Assembly: GCF_000166195.2 (NCBI RefSeq)
Contig: NZ_CM001403.1
Span: 3,552,432-3,616,431 of the forward strand
DNA from: Mucilaginibacter paludis DSM 18603
GTDB lineage: Bacteria; Bacteroidota; Bacteroidia; Sphingobacteriales; Sphingobacteriaceae
Direction of reading: 5' to 3'
Length of the DNA stretch: 64,000 nt
Part shown: positions 52,120 through 61,185 of the stretch, in pieces
Numbering within the stretch: the first letter of the stretch is position 1
Layout: each line of letters starts with the position of its first letter
Translations under genes and position numbers: made by a program
Notes under the pieces: generated by a model
Database searches by the model: none
What the model saw: only the letters and a program-made list of their open reading frames with translations
What the model was told of the DNA's origin: nothing

Positions 52120-53130
52120 CTACCCCTTTAATCCTAATCCGGCATCATTATTCAGCACCCATTTACCATCTTTAAATTCAGGTAAAACATAGGGGTTATT
52201 TGTAGTGAGAAAAGGGCCGTCCAAATCGGCCCAATCGCATAATGGGGCTAAAGCCGCCGCGGCCAGGGTAGCGCAGCTGGTTTCGCTCATGCATCCTATC
52301 ATGGTTTTTAAACCCAATTCTTTCGCCTTTAAAATCATCTGGTGCCCTTCATACATCCCGGCCGATTTCATGAGCTTTACGTTAATGCCGTGATAAACCC
52401 CCTTCGCCCTGGCTACATCCGGTAAGCGCTGTACAGCTTCATCGCCAATTAATGGTATGGGGCTGCGCTCGGTGAGCCAGGCATTACCATCAATATCGGT
52501 TTTCAACATGGGTTGCTCTATCAGCAATACGCCTTGCTCTTGCAGCCAATAGGTCATGTCCAAACTTTGCTGCCGGTCCGTCCACCCCTGGTTGGCATCA
52601 ACAAATAAAGGCACGTCGGTTACGCTACGGATGGTTTTAATCAGTTCCTGGTCACTATCCCGGCCCAGCTTTACCTTAATCACTTTAAAACCTTCTGCCT
52701 GCTTTACTTTCTGGACAATTACATCCAGCGTATCAATCCCTATGGTAAATGATGTTACCGGCATCAACGCCGGATTGCTTCCCATCAATTGCCAGCAAGG
52801 CTGTTGCTTCATCTTGCCGTCCAAATCGTGCAGGGCAATATCAATCGCGGCTTTAATAGCAGGATGGCCAGCCTCAATCTCATCCAGATAACTGTTAATA
52901 TAAGCAAAATCAAAAGGGTATTTAAACTGAGCCACATCAACTTTTTGTAAAAATGCTGTAGCTGTTTGGTGGCTTTCGCCCATATACGGAACCATAGATG
53001 CTTCGCCATGCCCTGTGTATCCCTCATGCTCTATTTGCAGCAGCATAACAGGGGTTGATGTACGCGAGAATTTGGCAATAGTGAACGTGTGTTTCAGTTC
53101 GAGCTCAAAGGGTTTGTAAGTCAGTTTCAT
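52120..53130 (-). CDS. Dipeptide epimerase (L-Ala-D/L-Glu type, enolase superfamily)
   Basis: The 336-residue enzyme epimerises L-Ala-D-Glu and related dipeptides from murein turnover. Mandelate-racemase/MLE fold residues are visible: catalytic K152 and K154 (IKVKLG), metal ligands D178 (VDANQGW), E205 (IEQPM) and D230 (GDEA), and general base K252 (NVKLM). The C-terminal DWADLDGPFL is characteristic of the Ala-Glu epimerase subgroup. Cytosolic. It is monocistronic with the bidirectional terminator behind it. Confidence 0.9.
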   Translation of the reverse strand: MKLTYKPFELELKHTFTIAKFSRTSTPVMLLQIEHEGYTGHGEASMVPYMGESHQTATAFLQKVDVAQFKYPFDFAYINSYLDEIEAGHPAIKAAIDIALHDLDGKMKQQPCWQLMGSNPALMPVTSFTIGIDTLDVIVQKVKQAEGFKVIKVKLGRDSDQELIKTIRSVTDVPLFVDANQGWTDRQQSLDMTYWLQEQGVLLIEQPMLKTDIDGNAWLTERSPIPLIGDEAVQRLPDVARAKGVYHGINVKLMKSAGMYEGHQMILKAKELGLKTMIGCMSETSCATLAAAALAPLCDWADLDGPFLTTNNPYVLPEFKDGKWVLNNDAGLGLKG

Positions 53131-53251
53131 GTTAAAACCAAATCTAAAAATTTCGTTTTAACCGTGGTGGCTATCTTTAAAAATAAATAATTGTTGCCAG
53201 GGGAAGTTATTAGCTTGACAAAAAAATTACTTCAATAAAAATTTTGAACCC

Positions 53252-53259
53252 TATCTTTG
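53252..53259 (+). promoter_or_regulatory. -7 box next to a start codon
   Basis: TATCTTTG matches TAnnTTTG and ends 5 bases before ATG 53265, implying an almost leaderless transcript. A TTG at 53244 upstream, in frame with the gene, would lie before the box and is therefore doubtful. Confidence 0.5.
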
Positions 53260-53264
53260 CGGCA

Positions 53265-54254
53265 ATGTCAGTAAAATTATACCAGCCATTCGATACGTTC
53301 AATTTTAGCAATAACAAGTGTTTCCTTACCGGCGAAACCCTTCAATCATCCGAAGAAAAAATTCAGGTTTTCCCGGCCTGGCTGATGAGCCGGTACGACT
53401 TGCAGGATCAGCCCTTTAAATTGCTGGATGAAAGCATGGCCACCTACAAGGATTTAAAGATACCTTGTTCGGCAACCGTGAACGAACGATACCTTGAGCC
53501 ATTAGAGCAGGAGATAGCCGAGGCCTTTGACGGTGGCTTTGAGGGCGTACAGGCGATTGACCAACTGAAGCTTTTTCAATGGGCAGGAAAACTGCTTTAC
53601 GGCATTATTTTTAACGAGATACAAATGGCTATCCGCCAATCGCATGCCCAGGGCGATGAGTTTAATATATCGCAATCCATCATTCATAAGTTTAGTAACC
53701 TGCACCTGATGCTGCAAAGCATTAATTTGCCTTTGGTATTTGAAGAGTTTAAACCCTTCAGCCTGTTTTTATTTAAGGTTAACAATCCCGAAAATGAGTT
53801 TGCTTACCGCGATGAAATTAATACGCTCACATTTTCTATCCGTTTAAAAGATTTTGGCTTAATTATTTCGTTACAGGATAACGGGGCCAACCGCAATTAT
53901 CACAGGCAGATTTTAGAAAAGATAGAGGGCAAAACACTGCACCCCATCCAGTTTGAAGAATTTAGCGGCAGGATATTTTATTCGGCCTACTTGTTTAACC
54001 GCTTGCCCGAGTATAATATATTGCCTGTAGGCGAGGAGATTTATATTGAGGCGATGTCGTTAAAGGGTATGAGCACTAAGCCATTGTTTGACGATTGGCT
54101 GGGCAAAACATACGGACAGGTATTGGAAAGTTTTTGGAAACGATGGGGCTTCCTGTTGTTCGAGATCATCAAAAACCCTGAGCATCCCATGACTTTCCTG
54201 CTGGACGAGGATGAAAACTTTATCCCCGCCGAAAATATTGAGTTAGGGCTTTAA
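53265..54254 (+). CDS. Uncharacterised protein, conserved in Bacteroidota
   Basis: The 329-residue protein has no named domain. The start is MSVKLYQPFDTFNFSNNK followed by CFLTGETLQSSEEKIQVFP, a treble-clef-like segment with only one cysteine, and the rest is a mixed alpha/beta fold (FSIRLKDFGLIISLQDNGA, FWKRWGFLLFEIIKNPEH). I recall near-identical layouts in Sphingobacteriaceae, always hypothetical. The start is taken at ATG 53265 because of the promoter box. The end overlaps the convergent rhomboid gene by 4 bases. Confidence 0.72.
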   Translation: MSVKLYQPFDTFNFSNNKCFLTGETLQSSEEKIQVFPAWLMSRYDLQDQPFKLLDESMATYKDLKIPCSATVNERYLEPLEQEIAEAFDGGFEGVQAIDQLKLFQWAGKLLYGIIFNEIQMAIRQSHAQGDEFNISQSIIHKFSNLHLMLQSINLPLVFEEFKPFSLFLFKVNNPENEFAYRDEINTLTFSIRLKDFGLIISLQDNGANRNYHRQILEKIEGKTLHPIQFEEFSGRIFYSAYLFNRLPEYNILPVGEEIYIEAMSLKGMSTKPLFDDWLGKTYGQVLESFWKRWGFLLFEIIKNPEHPMTFLLDEDENFIPAENIELGL

Positions 54255-54877
54255 CTTAAAGTGCTCAGGTGGTGGAAAAACGCCGGTACCACACGTGGGT
54301 ATAGCGCTATGGTAACTATTATTCCGCAAATGGCGCCATAAAAGTGAGCGTCGTGATTAATGCTGCCGATGGCCTGCCTCGAAGCATATACGCAATAAAC
54401 AAGGTACAGCGCGCCAAATACAATGGCCGGGACATGGATGGGTAAAAAAATCAGCCCCATCTGTGCAAACGGAAAAAACAAGATAGAACTAAATACCACC
54501 GCGCTGATAGCGCCCGAAGCACCCAAACTGCGGTACCAATAATCTTCTTTGTGTTTTAAAACGGTTGGCATATCGCTTAAAATCAAACTGACTGTATAAA
54601 GCAGACCAAATTGCCAATGCCCTATCACTGTTTCTAACTGAAAAGCAAAAAAGTAATACGACATCATGTTGAAAATGAGATGAGGCCAATCGCGGTGAAT
54701 TAATCCACTGGTTAAAAGAGTATAAACATACTCGCCCCGGGACACGCTGTAAGGCTGTAGTATAAACCTGCTGTACAATTCATCGCTGTAAAAAGCCAGT
54801 AAACTAAAAATCAAGGTAATAGCAAATATGGCTGATGCCACCGGTGCGTAAGTTAAATAAACTGAAAATTGATCCAC
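54251..54877 (-). CDS. Rhomboid family intramembrane serine protease
   Basis: The 208-residue protein has six membrane helices. The catalytic serine is S121 in GASGA, and the catalytic histidine is H178 in AHFYGA. The conserved HLIFNM motif (about 66-71) in helix 2 is present. It cleaves membrane proteins within the bilayer; substrates are unknown. Its 3' end overlaps the convergent upstream gene by 4 bases. No operon partner. Confidence 0.93.
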   Translation of the reverse strand: MDQFSVYLTYAPVASAIFAITLIFSLLAFYSDELYSRFILQPYSVSRGEYVYTLLTSGLIHRDWPHLIFNMMSYYFFAFQLETVIGHWQFGLLYTVSLILSDMPTVLKHKEDYWYRSLGASGAISAVVFSSILFFPFAQMGLIFLPIHVPAIVFGALYLVYCVYASRQAIGSINHDAHFYGAICGIIVTIALYPRVVPAFFHHLSTLS

Positions 54878-54954
54878 TATACGTAATAAGTTAACTACTG
54901 CAATGATACAGGTTTTTAACTGGAAATATTTTCAAACCAACAAGTGTGTAAAAC

Positions 54955-54993
54955 AAAAGTCCCCGCATCCGGAGATCCGGAGCGGGGACTTTT
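54955..54993 (-). terminator. Rho-independent terminator of the xylose operon
   Basis: AAAAGTCCCCGC (54955-54966) and GCGGGGACTTTT (54982-54993) form a perfect 12-bp stem with an inner TCCGGA repeat in the loop. It ends the leftward xylB-xylA-symporter transcript; the gap 54994-55096 contains a purine-rich repeat and a small hairpin (CAGGAT-TTT-ATCCTG, 55037-55051). Confidence 0.85.
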
Positions 54994-55096
54994 GTTTTGA
55001 GATGCAAGAAATAAGATAAAAACTGTAGAAACCTAACAGGATTTTATCCTGCCTCAGGCATCTTGCGTCCTGTTTCTTACTTCCTGCTTCTATCTA

Positions 55097-56767
55097 CTAC
55101 CAGTAAATAGAATATAAAGCCACCAGGATACCACAAATTAATATGGAACCGGCCACAAATGCTGGGTGTGCTTTAAACATTTTGGTATCCACTTCCAGAG
55201 CATTAACCTTATCGCCTTTGCTGTTTTCAATCATGCTGATGATGTACATAAACACAATACAGATCACAAACACAAAGCCCATACGGTCAAGGAAAGGGAT
55301 CTCGTAAACACCCGCGTCGGTCATTTTAGAAAAACCGCTTGGCGCCAGGAATGATAAGTTAACCCAACCCGGTAACAATTTAAACATAACCGAGAGGATA
55401 AAACCGCCTATGGTTGCAAAAAGAGCCGCGTTTGAAGTTGTTTTACGCCAGAAGAAACCTAAAATAAACATGGCAAAGATACCCGGAGATACAAAGCCCG
55501 TATATTCCTGAATGTACTGGAAACCACCTTTTTTATCGATGCCTAAATACGGTGAAATTATGATCCCTAAAAACATAGCTACAACAACTGAAACTTTACC
55601 AACAACAACCAGATTTTTTTCGGAAGCATCGTTTTTAAAGCTGTTCTTGTAAATATCCAGGGTAAATATAGTAGCAATACTGTTTACCTTACCAGCTAAG
55701 GATGCTACCACAGCAGCCGTTAATGCCGCAAAAGATAAACCCTTCATGTAAGTTGGCAATAAATCGAGTAATACCGGATAGGCATTATCCGGATTCAGCT
55801 CGCCGTTGTGCATCATCTCTTTCTGGAAAAGATCTTGTTTATACAATACATAGGCTGCAATACCAGGTAATACCACAATAACCGGCATCATTAGTTTAAG
55901 GAAAGCCGCAAATAAGATACCGCCACGGGCTGTTTTTAAATCGGCACCAAGGGCGCGTTGGGTAATGTATTGATTACAGCCCCAGTAATTTAAATTCACA
56001 ATCCACATACCACCAACCAGCACGGTTAAACCAGGAAGATCCATATAGCTGGGATTATCCTTTTTAAAGATCATGTGAAAGTGATCGTTAGCGTGCGATG
56101 CCATTAACTTGAAACCGCTGATAGGGCCGGAGCTACCAAAATGTTGTGCTACCAAATCCAAAGCGATATAAGTTGTTACCAATCCGCCCAAAATTAAAAA
56201 GAACACCTGGATAACATCAGTATAACCAATTACCTTCATCCCGCCCAACGCGATGATAATAGCGAATATGGCCAAACCATACATACAAACCGTGAAGTTT
56301 ACACCCGAAATACTGCTTACAGCTAAAGCGCCCAGGTACAAGATAGAAGTAAGGTTAACAACCACATATAATAACAGCCAGAAGATAGCCATAATCATGG
56401 CCACAGTACCATTATAACGTTGTTTTAAAAATTGCGGCATCGTAAAGATCTTGTTCTTCAGATACACCGGAATAAAGAAAACGGCTACAATGATCAGCGT
56501 AAGCGATGCCATCCACTCATAAGTTGAAATAGCCAGGCCCATTTTAAAGCCCGAACCGCTCATCCCTATAAATTGCTCGGCAGAAATATTGGATGCAATT
56601 AACGATGCACCAATAGCCCACCAGGTTAAGGATCCTTCGGCCAAAAAGTAATCGTGTGATGTTGCGTTAACATTCTTTTTGCGCTGGTATACCCACCAGC
56701 CGTACAAGGCGACAATTAAAAAGTAAACGAGAAATACAATGTAATCACCGGTTTGAAGTCTTTTCAT
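55097..56767 (-). CDS. Sodium:solute symporter (SSS/SGLT type), probable xylose importer
   Basis: The 556-residue inner-membrane protein has about 14 helices and the SSS pattern: the N-terminal helix, FLAEGSLTWWAIGASLIASNISAEQFIGMSG (about 42-72), and the family signature around GGMKVIGYTDVIQVFFLILGG (about 173-193). The later segment LSFAALTAAVVASLAGKVNSIATIFTLDI (about 340-368) is also characteristic. It is the third gene of the operon, 42 bases after xylA, so xylose is the likely solute; the sugar specificity is inferred from context. Confidence 0.92.
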   Translation of the reverse strand: MKRLQTGDYIVFLVYFLIVALYGWWVYQRKKNVNATSHDYFLAEGSLTWWAIGASLIASNISAEQFIGMSGSGFKMGLAISTYEWMASLTLIIVAVFFIPVYLKNKIFTMPQFLKQRYNGTVAMIMAIFWLLLYVVVNLTSILYLGALAVSSISGVNFTVCMYGLAIFAIIIALGGMKVIGYTDVIQVFFLILGGLVTTYIALDLVAQHFGSSGPISGFKLMASHANDHFHMIFKKDNPSYMDLPGLTVLVGGMWIVNLNYWGCNQYITQRALGADLKTARGGILFAAFLKLMMPVIVVLPGIAAYVLYKQDLFQKEMMHNGELNPDNAYPVLLDLLPTYMKGLSFAALTAAVVASLAGKVNSIATIFTLDIYKNSFKNDASEKNLVVVGKVSVVVAMFLGIIISPYLGIDKKGGFQYIQEYTGFVSPGIFAMFILGFFWRKTTSNAALFATIGGFILSVMFKLLPGWVNLSFLAPSGFSKMTDAGVYEIPFLDRMGFVFVICIVFMYIISMIENSKGDKVNALEVDTKMFKAHPAFVAGSILICGILVALYSIYW

Positions 56768-56809
56768 ATTTGTTATTTAGGTTTTAAGCGTTTATTCAAC
56801 AATTATAAA

Positions 56810-58141
56810 TTAAATATAATTGTTAATCAAGTTTTCTAAATATTCTTGTTTACCGCTTGTTACCGCAGGCTCTCCATTTTCGGCGGCGTAGTTGCGCAGA
56901 TCCTCCAAACTCAATTTTCCTTCTTCAAACTCTTTGCCCTTGCCACTATCAAACGAAGCGTAACGATCAGAACGGATTTTTCTGTAGTCGGATTTCTGCA
57001 GGATATTATCAGCAATGATCAAAGCCCTTGCAAATATATCCATTCCGCCTATATGAGCGTAAAACAAATCGGCAGGGTCAGTCGAGTTCCTGCGGATCTT
57101 GGCATCAAAGTTAACACCACCGCCTTGTAAACCGGTACCATCTAAAATTACCAGCATGGCCTCAACAATCTCCGTAATATTATTAGGGAACTGATCGGTA
57201 TCCCAGCCATTCTGGTAATCGCCACGGTTAGCATCGATAGATCCCAACATGCCTGCATCAGTAGCCACTTGTAATTCATGCTGGAAAGTATGGCCGGCCA
57301 GTGTAGCATGGTTAACTTCAAGGTTCAATTTAAAATCGTTCAGCAAATCGTACTGGCGTAAAAAACCAATTACCGTAGCCGAATCATAATCGTACTGGTG
57401 TTTGGATGGCTCGCAAGGTTTAGGCTCAATAAAGAAGGTACCTTTAAAGCCTTGTTTGCGGGCATAATCTTTAGCGGCATGTAAAAAAGTTGCAAAATGT
57501 TCTTGTTCACGTTTCATGTTAGTGTTCAGCAAGGTCATGTAACCTTCGCGGCCACCCCAAAACACATAATTTTCGCCACCTAAAGCAATGGTAGCATCCA
57601 GGGCAGCTTTTACCTGTGCGCCGCCGTGTGCCAGTACATTGAAATCAGGGTTGGTGGTAGCACCGTTCATATACCTGCGGTTTGAAAACAGGTTGGCTGT
57701 GCCCCATAATAATTTAACACCGCTATCGGCTTGCTTTTCTTTGGCGTAATCAACCAGGGCTTGCAAGCGTCTTTCGTTATCGGCCACATCATTGGTATAA
57801 TCAACCACATCCACATCGTGGAAGCAATAGTAAGGCAGGTTAAGTTTGGTTAAAAACTCAAACGCCGCGTCCATTTTATCTTTGGCGCGCTCAACAGCGT
57901 CTGTTTTTACATTCCACGGAAAAATGTGGGTAGGCTCGCCAAACGGATCGGCACCATTACCTACAAACGAGTGCCAGTATGCACCCGCAAAACGTAAATG
58001 ATCTTTTAATGTCTTTCCGGCTACTACGCGGTTTTCATCATACCAGCGAAATGCCAAAGGGTTATCCGTTTGCGGCCCTTCGTACTTAATCTGGCTGATG
58101 CCTTTAAAAAATTCCTTTTCTCCTAAAACGATATTTGCCAT
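56810..58141 (-). CDS. xylA: Xylose isomerase
   Basis: XylA converts D-xylose to D-xylulose. The 443-residue length is that of class II isomerases. Active-site residues are H108 and D111 (FHDVD), E239 in [11 protein letters not shown]275 and H278 in [11 protein letters not shown], and the [11 protein letters not shown] segment near 338-348 that binds metal 2. It sits between xylB and the symporter in one operon. The 174 bases to xylB are filled by a tandem repeat, not by a promoter that I can recognise. Confidence 0.97.
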   Translation of the reverse strand: MANIVLGEKEFFKGISQIKYEGPQTDNPLAFRWYDENRVVAGKTLKDHLRFAGAYWHSFVGNGADPFGEPTHIFPWNVKTDAVERAKDKMDAAFEFLTKLNLPYYCFHDVDVVDYTNDVADNERRLQALVDYAKEKQADSGVKLLWGTANLFSNRRYMNGATTNPDFNVLAHGGAQVKAALDATIALGGENYVFWGGREGYMTLLNTNMKREQEHFATFLHAAKDYARKQGFKGTFFIEPKPCEPSKHQYDYDSATVIGFLRQYDLLNDFKLNLEVNHATLAGHTFQHELQVATDAGMLGSIDANRGDYQNGWDTDQFPNNITEIVEAMLVILDGTGLQGGGVNFDAKIRRNSTDPADLFYAHIGGMDIFARALIIADNILQKSDYRKIRSDRYASFDSGKGKEFEEGKLSLEDLRNYAAENGEPAVTSGKQEYLENLINNYI

Positions 58142-58315
58142 AATATTTATTTATTATTTGTTACTGGTTATTGTTATTGGTTATTTAGTTACTGAGTTAT
58201 TGGCTACTGGGTTATTTGTTATTGAGTTGTTTGTTACCGGTTCCGGTTATTTGGTTACTGGATTATGATACCTCGATATTGGGTTATTTGTTATTGAGAT
58301 AAAGATTATGGTTTC
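58142..58315. repeat. Degenerate tandem repeat between xylA and xylB
   Basis: About 8 imperfect units based on GGTTATTTGTTACTG (or TTATTGGTTACTGGGTTATT) fill the whole spacer. It could act as a translation or stability element between the two genes, or simply be a decaying microsatellite. AT-rich, no coding. Confidence 0.75.
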
Positions 58316-59797
58316 TTAACAGTCAAACAGTTGTTTGTCCAACAAACCTTTCCACTCCTGGTAGATGGCTTCGTAGCCCGGGTTTGAGGGTTCTACCAGT
58401 TGGATAGCCTTCATGTTGCTGAAAGCTTCCTGCGGGGTTGTATAAATACCGCAACCTATGCCGGCGCCTAACGCCGCGCCTATGCTGCCGTCGTTTTTGT
58501 AAAGTTCTACCGGCACGCCTGTTGCATTAACAAAAGCTTCGGTAAACAAATCGCTTAAAAACAGGTTGGCTTTACCGGCCCTGATGATGGTTGGGTTCAT
58601 GCCATTTTCACGCATAATATCCAACCCGTACCTGAACGAGAAGGCAATACCCTCCTGCACAGCCCTGAAGATGTGGGCACGGGTATGTAAATTTAAGTCG
58701 ATGTTTTGAAAGTGTACGCCTACCATTTTATTGTTCAGCATACGCTCGGCACCGTTGCCAAAGGGCAGGATGCGTAAACCATCGCAGCCCAGTTTGATTT
58801 GGCGTGCTTCGGTATTCATTTGCTGATAAGTGGTATCGGCTCCAAAAACGGTCTTTGTCCAGCGGTTTAAACTTCCGGTACCGTTAATGCAAAGCAAAAC
58901 ACCGAGCCGTTTTTGCTCGTCGGTATAATTAACGTGGGCAAAGGTGTTTACCCGCGATTCTTTATCATAAGCCAAAACATCGCTTACACCGTAAATAACA
59001 CCAGAGGTACCCGCCGTTGCTGCTACCTCGCCTGGGTTTAATACATTTAAGGATAAGGCATTATTAGGCTGATCTCCCGCTTTGTAAGCTACCGGGATTC
59101 CGGCTCTTAAGCCTAAAGCATCAGCCACCGATTGTTTAAGATGTCCGTGATCTGCAAAAACAGGTTTTATGGCTGCAAACAAATCCTCGCTAAAGCCAAA
59201 GTATTCAAGTACCTCAGCAGACAACCGATTGCATAAAAAATCATAAAATATGCCTTCTGACAGGGCCGAAACTGAGGTCGTAATTTCACCGGTAAGTTTC
59301 ATAGCAATAAAATCGCCGGGCAACATAATTTTATCTGTTTTGGCGTAAATATCGGGCTCGTTGGCTTTAACCCAGGCTAATTTTGAAGCGGTAAAATTAC
59401 CCGGAGAGTTAAGCAAATGGCTCAAGCAAACTTCGTGGCCAATGTGGTCAAAAGCATCGTTGCCAATTTCAACCGCGCGGCTATCACACCAGATAATGCT
59501 ATCGCGCAGGCAGTTTTGATCCTTATCAACCAAAACAAGGCCATGCATTTGGTAAGCAATACCAATAGCGCTGATATCTTTAGGATCTAATTGCTTTTTA
59601 ATTTGTGCTAAAAGGATGGCCTTTTGCACATGCTCCCACCACATTTCGGGCGATTGCTCTGCCCAGCCGGCCTGCCTTGAGGTAATAGCCGACTCTGTTT
59701 CGGGGTACTGGGCCGATGCTATACAGGTTTGCAAATCCGCATCAACAACAGACACTTTAATAGACGATGTACCAATATCAATACCGAGAAGTAACAT
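58316..59797 (-). CDS. xylB: Xylulokinase
   Basis: XylB phosphorylates xylulose to xylulose-5-phosphate, feeding the pentose phosphate pathway. The 493-residue FGGY kinase has the phosphate-1 motif GIDIGTSSIKVSVVD at 5-19, the substrate-binding region AYQMHGLVLVD near 85-95, the phosphate-2 motif AATAGTSGVIYGV near 258-270, and NGSIGAALGAGIG near the C-terminus. It is the first gene of the operon and carries the LacI-type operator over its promoter. Confidence 0.96.
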   Translation of the reverse strand: MLLLGIDIGTSSIKVSVVDADLQTCIASAQYPETESAITSRQAGWAEQSPEMWWEHVQKAILLAQIKKQLDPKDISAIGIAYQMHGLVLVDKDQNCLRDSIIWCDSRAVEIGNDAFDHIGHEVCLSHLLNSPGNFTASKLAWVKANEPDIYAKTDKIMLPGDFIAMKLTGEITTSVSALSEGIFYDFLCNRLSAEVLEYFGFSEDLFAAIKPVFADHGHLKQSVADALGLRAGIPVAYKAGDQPNNALSLNVLNPGEVAATAGTSGVIYGVSDVLAYDKESRVNTFAHVNYTDEQKRLGVLLCINGTGSLNRWTKTVFGADTTYQQMNTEARQIKLGCDGLRILPFGNGAERMLNNKMVGVHFQNIDLNLHTRAHIFRAVQEGIAFSFRYGLDIMRENGMNPTIIRAGKANLFLSDLFTEAFVNATGVPVELYKNDGSIGAALGAGIGCGIYTTPQEAFSNMKAIQLVEPSNPGYEAIYQEWKGLLDKQLFDC

Positions 59798-59835
59798 GTA
59801 CAGGTTTTTTAATTTATAAAAGGTTTTGAAGCACC

Positions 59836-59856
59836 TTAGTGTTTACTTAACACTAA
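59836..59856. promoter_or_regulatory. Operator palindrome at the xylB promoter
   Basis: TTAGTGTT (59836-59843) and AACACTAA (59849-59856) are perfect inverted 8-base half-sites around a 5-base centre. The palindrome lies just downstream of the -7 box of the leftward xylB promoter, so it would cover the transcription start, the right place for a repressor. The divergently encoded LacI-family regulator is the obvious ligand. Confidence 0.75.
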
Positions 59857-59863
59857 TCAACGG

Positions 59864-59893
59864 TAAAATTATAGATTAATTTTGAAAATGCAA
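59864..59893 (-). promoter_or_regulatory. Promoter of the xylB-xylA-symporter operon
   Basis: On the minus strand TTG (59893-59891) is followed after 19 bases by TAATTTTA (59871-59864), close to TAnnTTTG with the final G lost. The operator lies 8-28 bases beyond it, towards xylB. Confidence 0.5.
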
Positions 59894-59967
59894 CCGATTG
59901 TAATTTTTTATATTTAATTAATATTTGCGTATAATTGATACCTTGCACTGAATATGTGTCCCGCGGA

Positions 59968-60999
59968 ATGAAGAATAAGGAAATTACCATCTACGATATA
60001 GCCAAAACGCTCAGTATTTCTCCGGCCACGGTAAGCCGAGGCCTGCGAGACCACCCGGCAATTAACCGTAAAACCAAAAAGAAAATATTGGACATGGCCA
60101 AAGAAATGGGCTACCGCTCCAACACTTTTGCCAGCAGTTTGCGTTTAAAACGCACCAATACCATTGGTGTAATTGTACACCGGCTGGACAGCTATTTTGT
60201 GGCGATGGTACTGGCCGGAATGGAAAAAGTGGCCAGCGAATTGGGTTACAACCTGATTATAAGCCAATCGCTCGAGAGTGCAGCCAAAGAAGTTACCAAT
60301 GCCAATACCATGTTTAACAGCCGGGTTGACGGCTTAATGGTTTCGCTGGCCTACGATACCGAAGACATTAGCCACTTTGACGTTTTTATAGATAAGGGTA
60401 TCCCCTTGTTATTTTTCGACAGGGTATTTACACATAAAAACTGCCCTACGGTAGTTATTGACAATTTTAAATCGGCCTACCAAATTACCACCCACCTCAT
60501 TGAACAGGGTTGCAAAAGAATTGCCCATGTTACCGGCGATTTAAAACGCAATGTTTATGCCGACAGGTTTAAGGGCTACCGCAAAGCACTGGAGGACGGC
60601 GGCCTGGAGTACACCGACGATTTACTGATCATCAACTACCTGAACGAACACATAGGCCACGATGTGGATGCCGCCCAGCAGCTACTGGCCCTGAAGCCCA
60701 TGCCCGATGGCGTTTTTATTACCAACGATGCCTTTGCTGCCTATTGTATGCGCGAGTTAAAGCAGGCCGGCATTGCTATACCGCAGGATATTGCTATCGT
60801 GGGCTTCAATAACGACCCCATCTCGGGCCTGGTTGATCCGAATTTAACTACCATTAACTATCCAAGTTACGAAATGGGCGAAGTGGCTGCAAAAACGTTG
60901 ATTAACCATTTAAAAGGAGAATCGAATATGATGCTGACCGATTCAATCGTTTTAAAATCAGAATTGATTATTCGCGAATCGTCCTTAAAAAAAGGTTGA
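59968..60999 (+). CDS. LacI family transcriptional regulator of the xylose operon
   Basis: The 343-residue regulator has an N-terminal LacI helix-turn-helix (IYDIAKTLSISPATVSRGL, 8-26) with the hinge NTFASSLRLKRT, and a periplasmic-binding-protein-like core (TIGVIVHRLDSYFVAMVLAG, FFDRVF, TTHLIEQGCKRIAHVTGD, VGFNNDPISGLVDPNLTTI). It is divergent from xylB and probably represses the operon in the absence of xylose by binding the palindrome at 59836-59856. A TTG frame from 59935 is open but adds only unlikely residues; ATG 59968 is used. Confidence 0.9.
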   Translation: MKNKEITIYDIAKTLSISPATVSRGLRDHPAINRKTKKKILDMAKEMGYRSNTFASSLRLKRTNTIGVIVHRLDSYFVAMVLAGMEKVASELGYNLIISQSLESAAKEVTNANTMFNSRVDGLMVSLAYDTEDISHFDVFIDKGIPLLFFDRVFTHKNCPTVVIDNFKSAYQITTHLIEQGCKRIAHVTGDLKRNVYADRFKGYRKALEDGGLEYTDDLLIINYLNEHIGHDVDAAQQLLALKPMPDGVFITNDAFAAYCMRELKQAGIAIPQDIAIVGFNNDPISGLVDPNLTTINYPSYEMGEVAAKTLINHLKGESNMMLTDSIVLKSELIIRESSLKKG

Positions 61000-61083
61000 T
61001 CTTCCGTTTTACAAATAATTAAAGGCTATTTGGGGTACCTGAAAATCAATCGGGCTTCAACCTCATCTATTCAGCTATTTTTA

Positions 61084-61091
61084 TAAATTTG
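61084..61091 (+). promoter_or_regulatory. -7 box upstream of the aspartokinase gene
   Basis: TAAATTTG matches TAnnTTTG; the ATG at 61186 is 94 bases away, so a leader of about 88 bases would result. No good -33 element. Low certainty. Confidence 0.3.
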
Positions 61092-61185
61092 CCGCCTGAT
61101 TATTTTGTGTGGCTTTGTTTGAAGCAGATGGGGCGTATTTCAACAAAAATTCAGTTTCGGCATTGCTTTAGAATTAAGGGATAAC

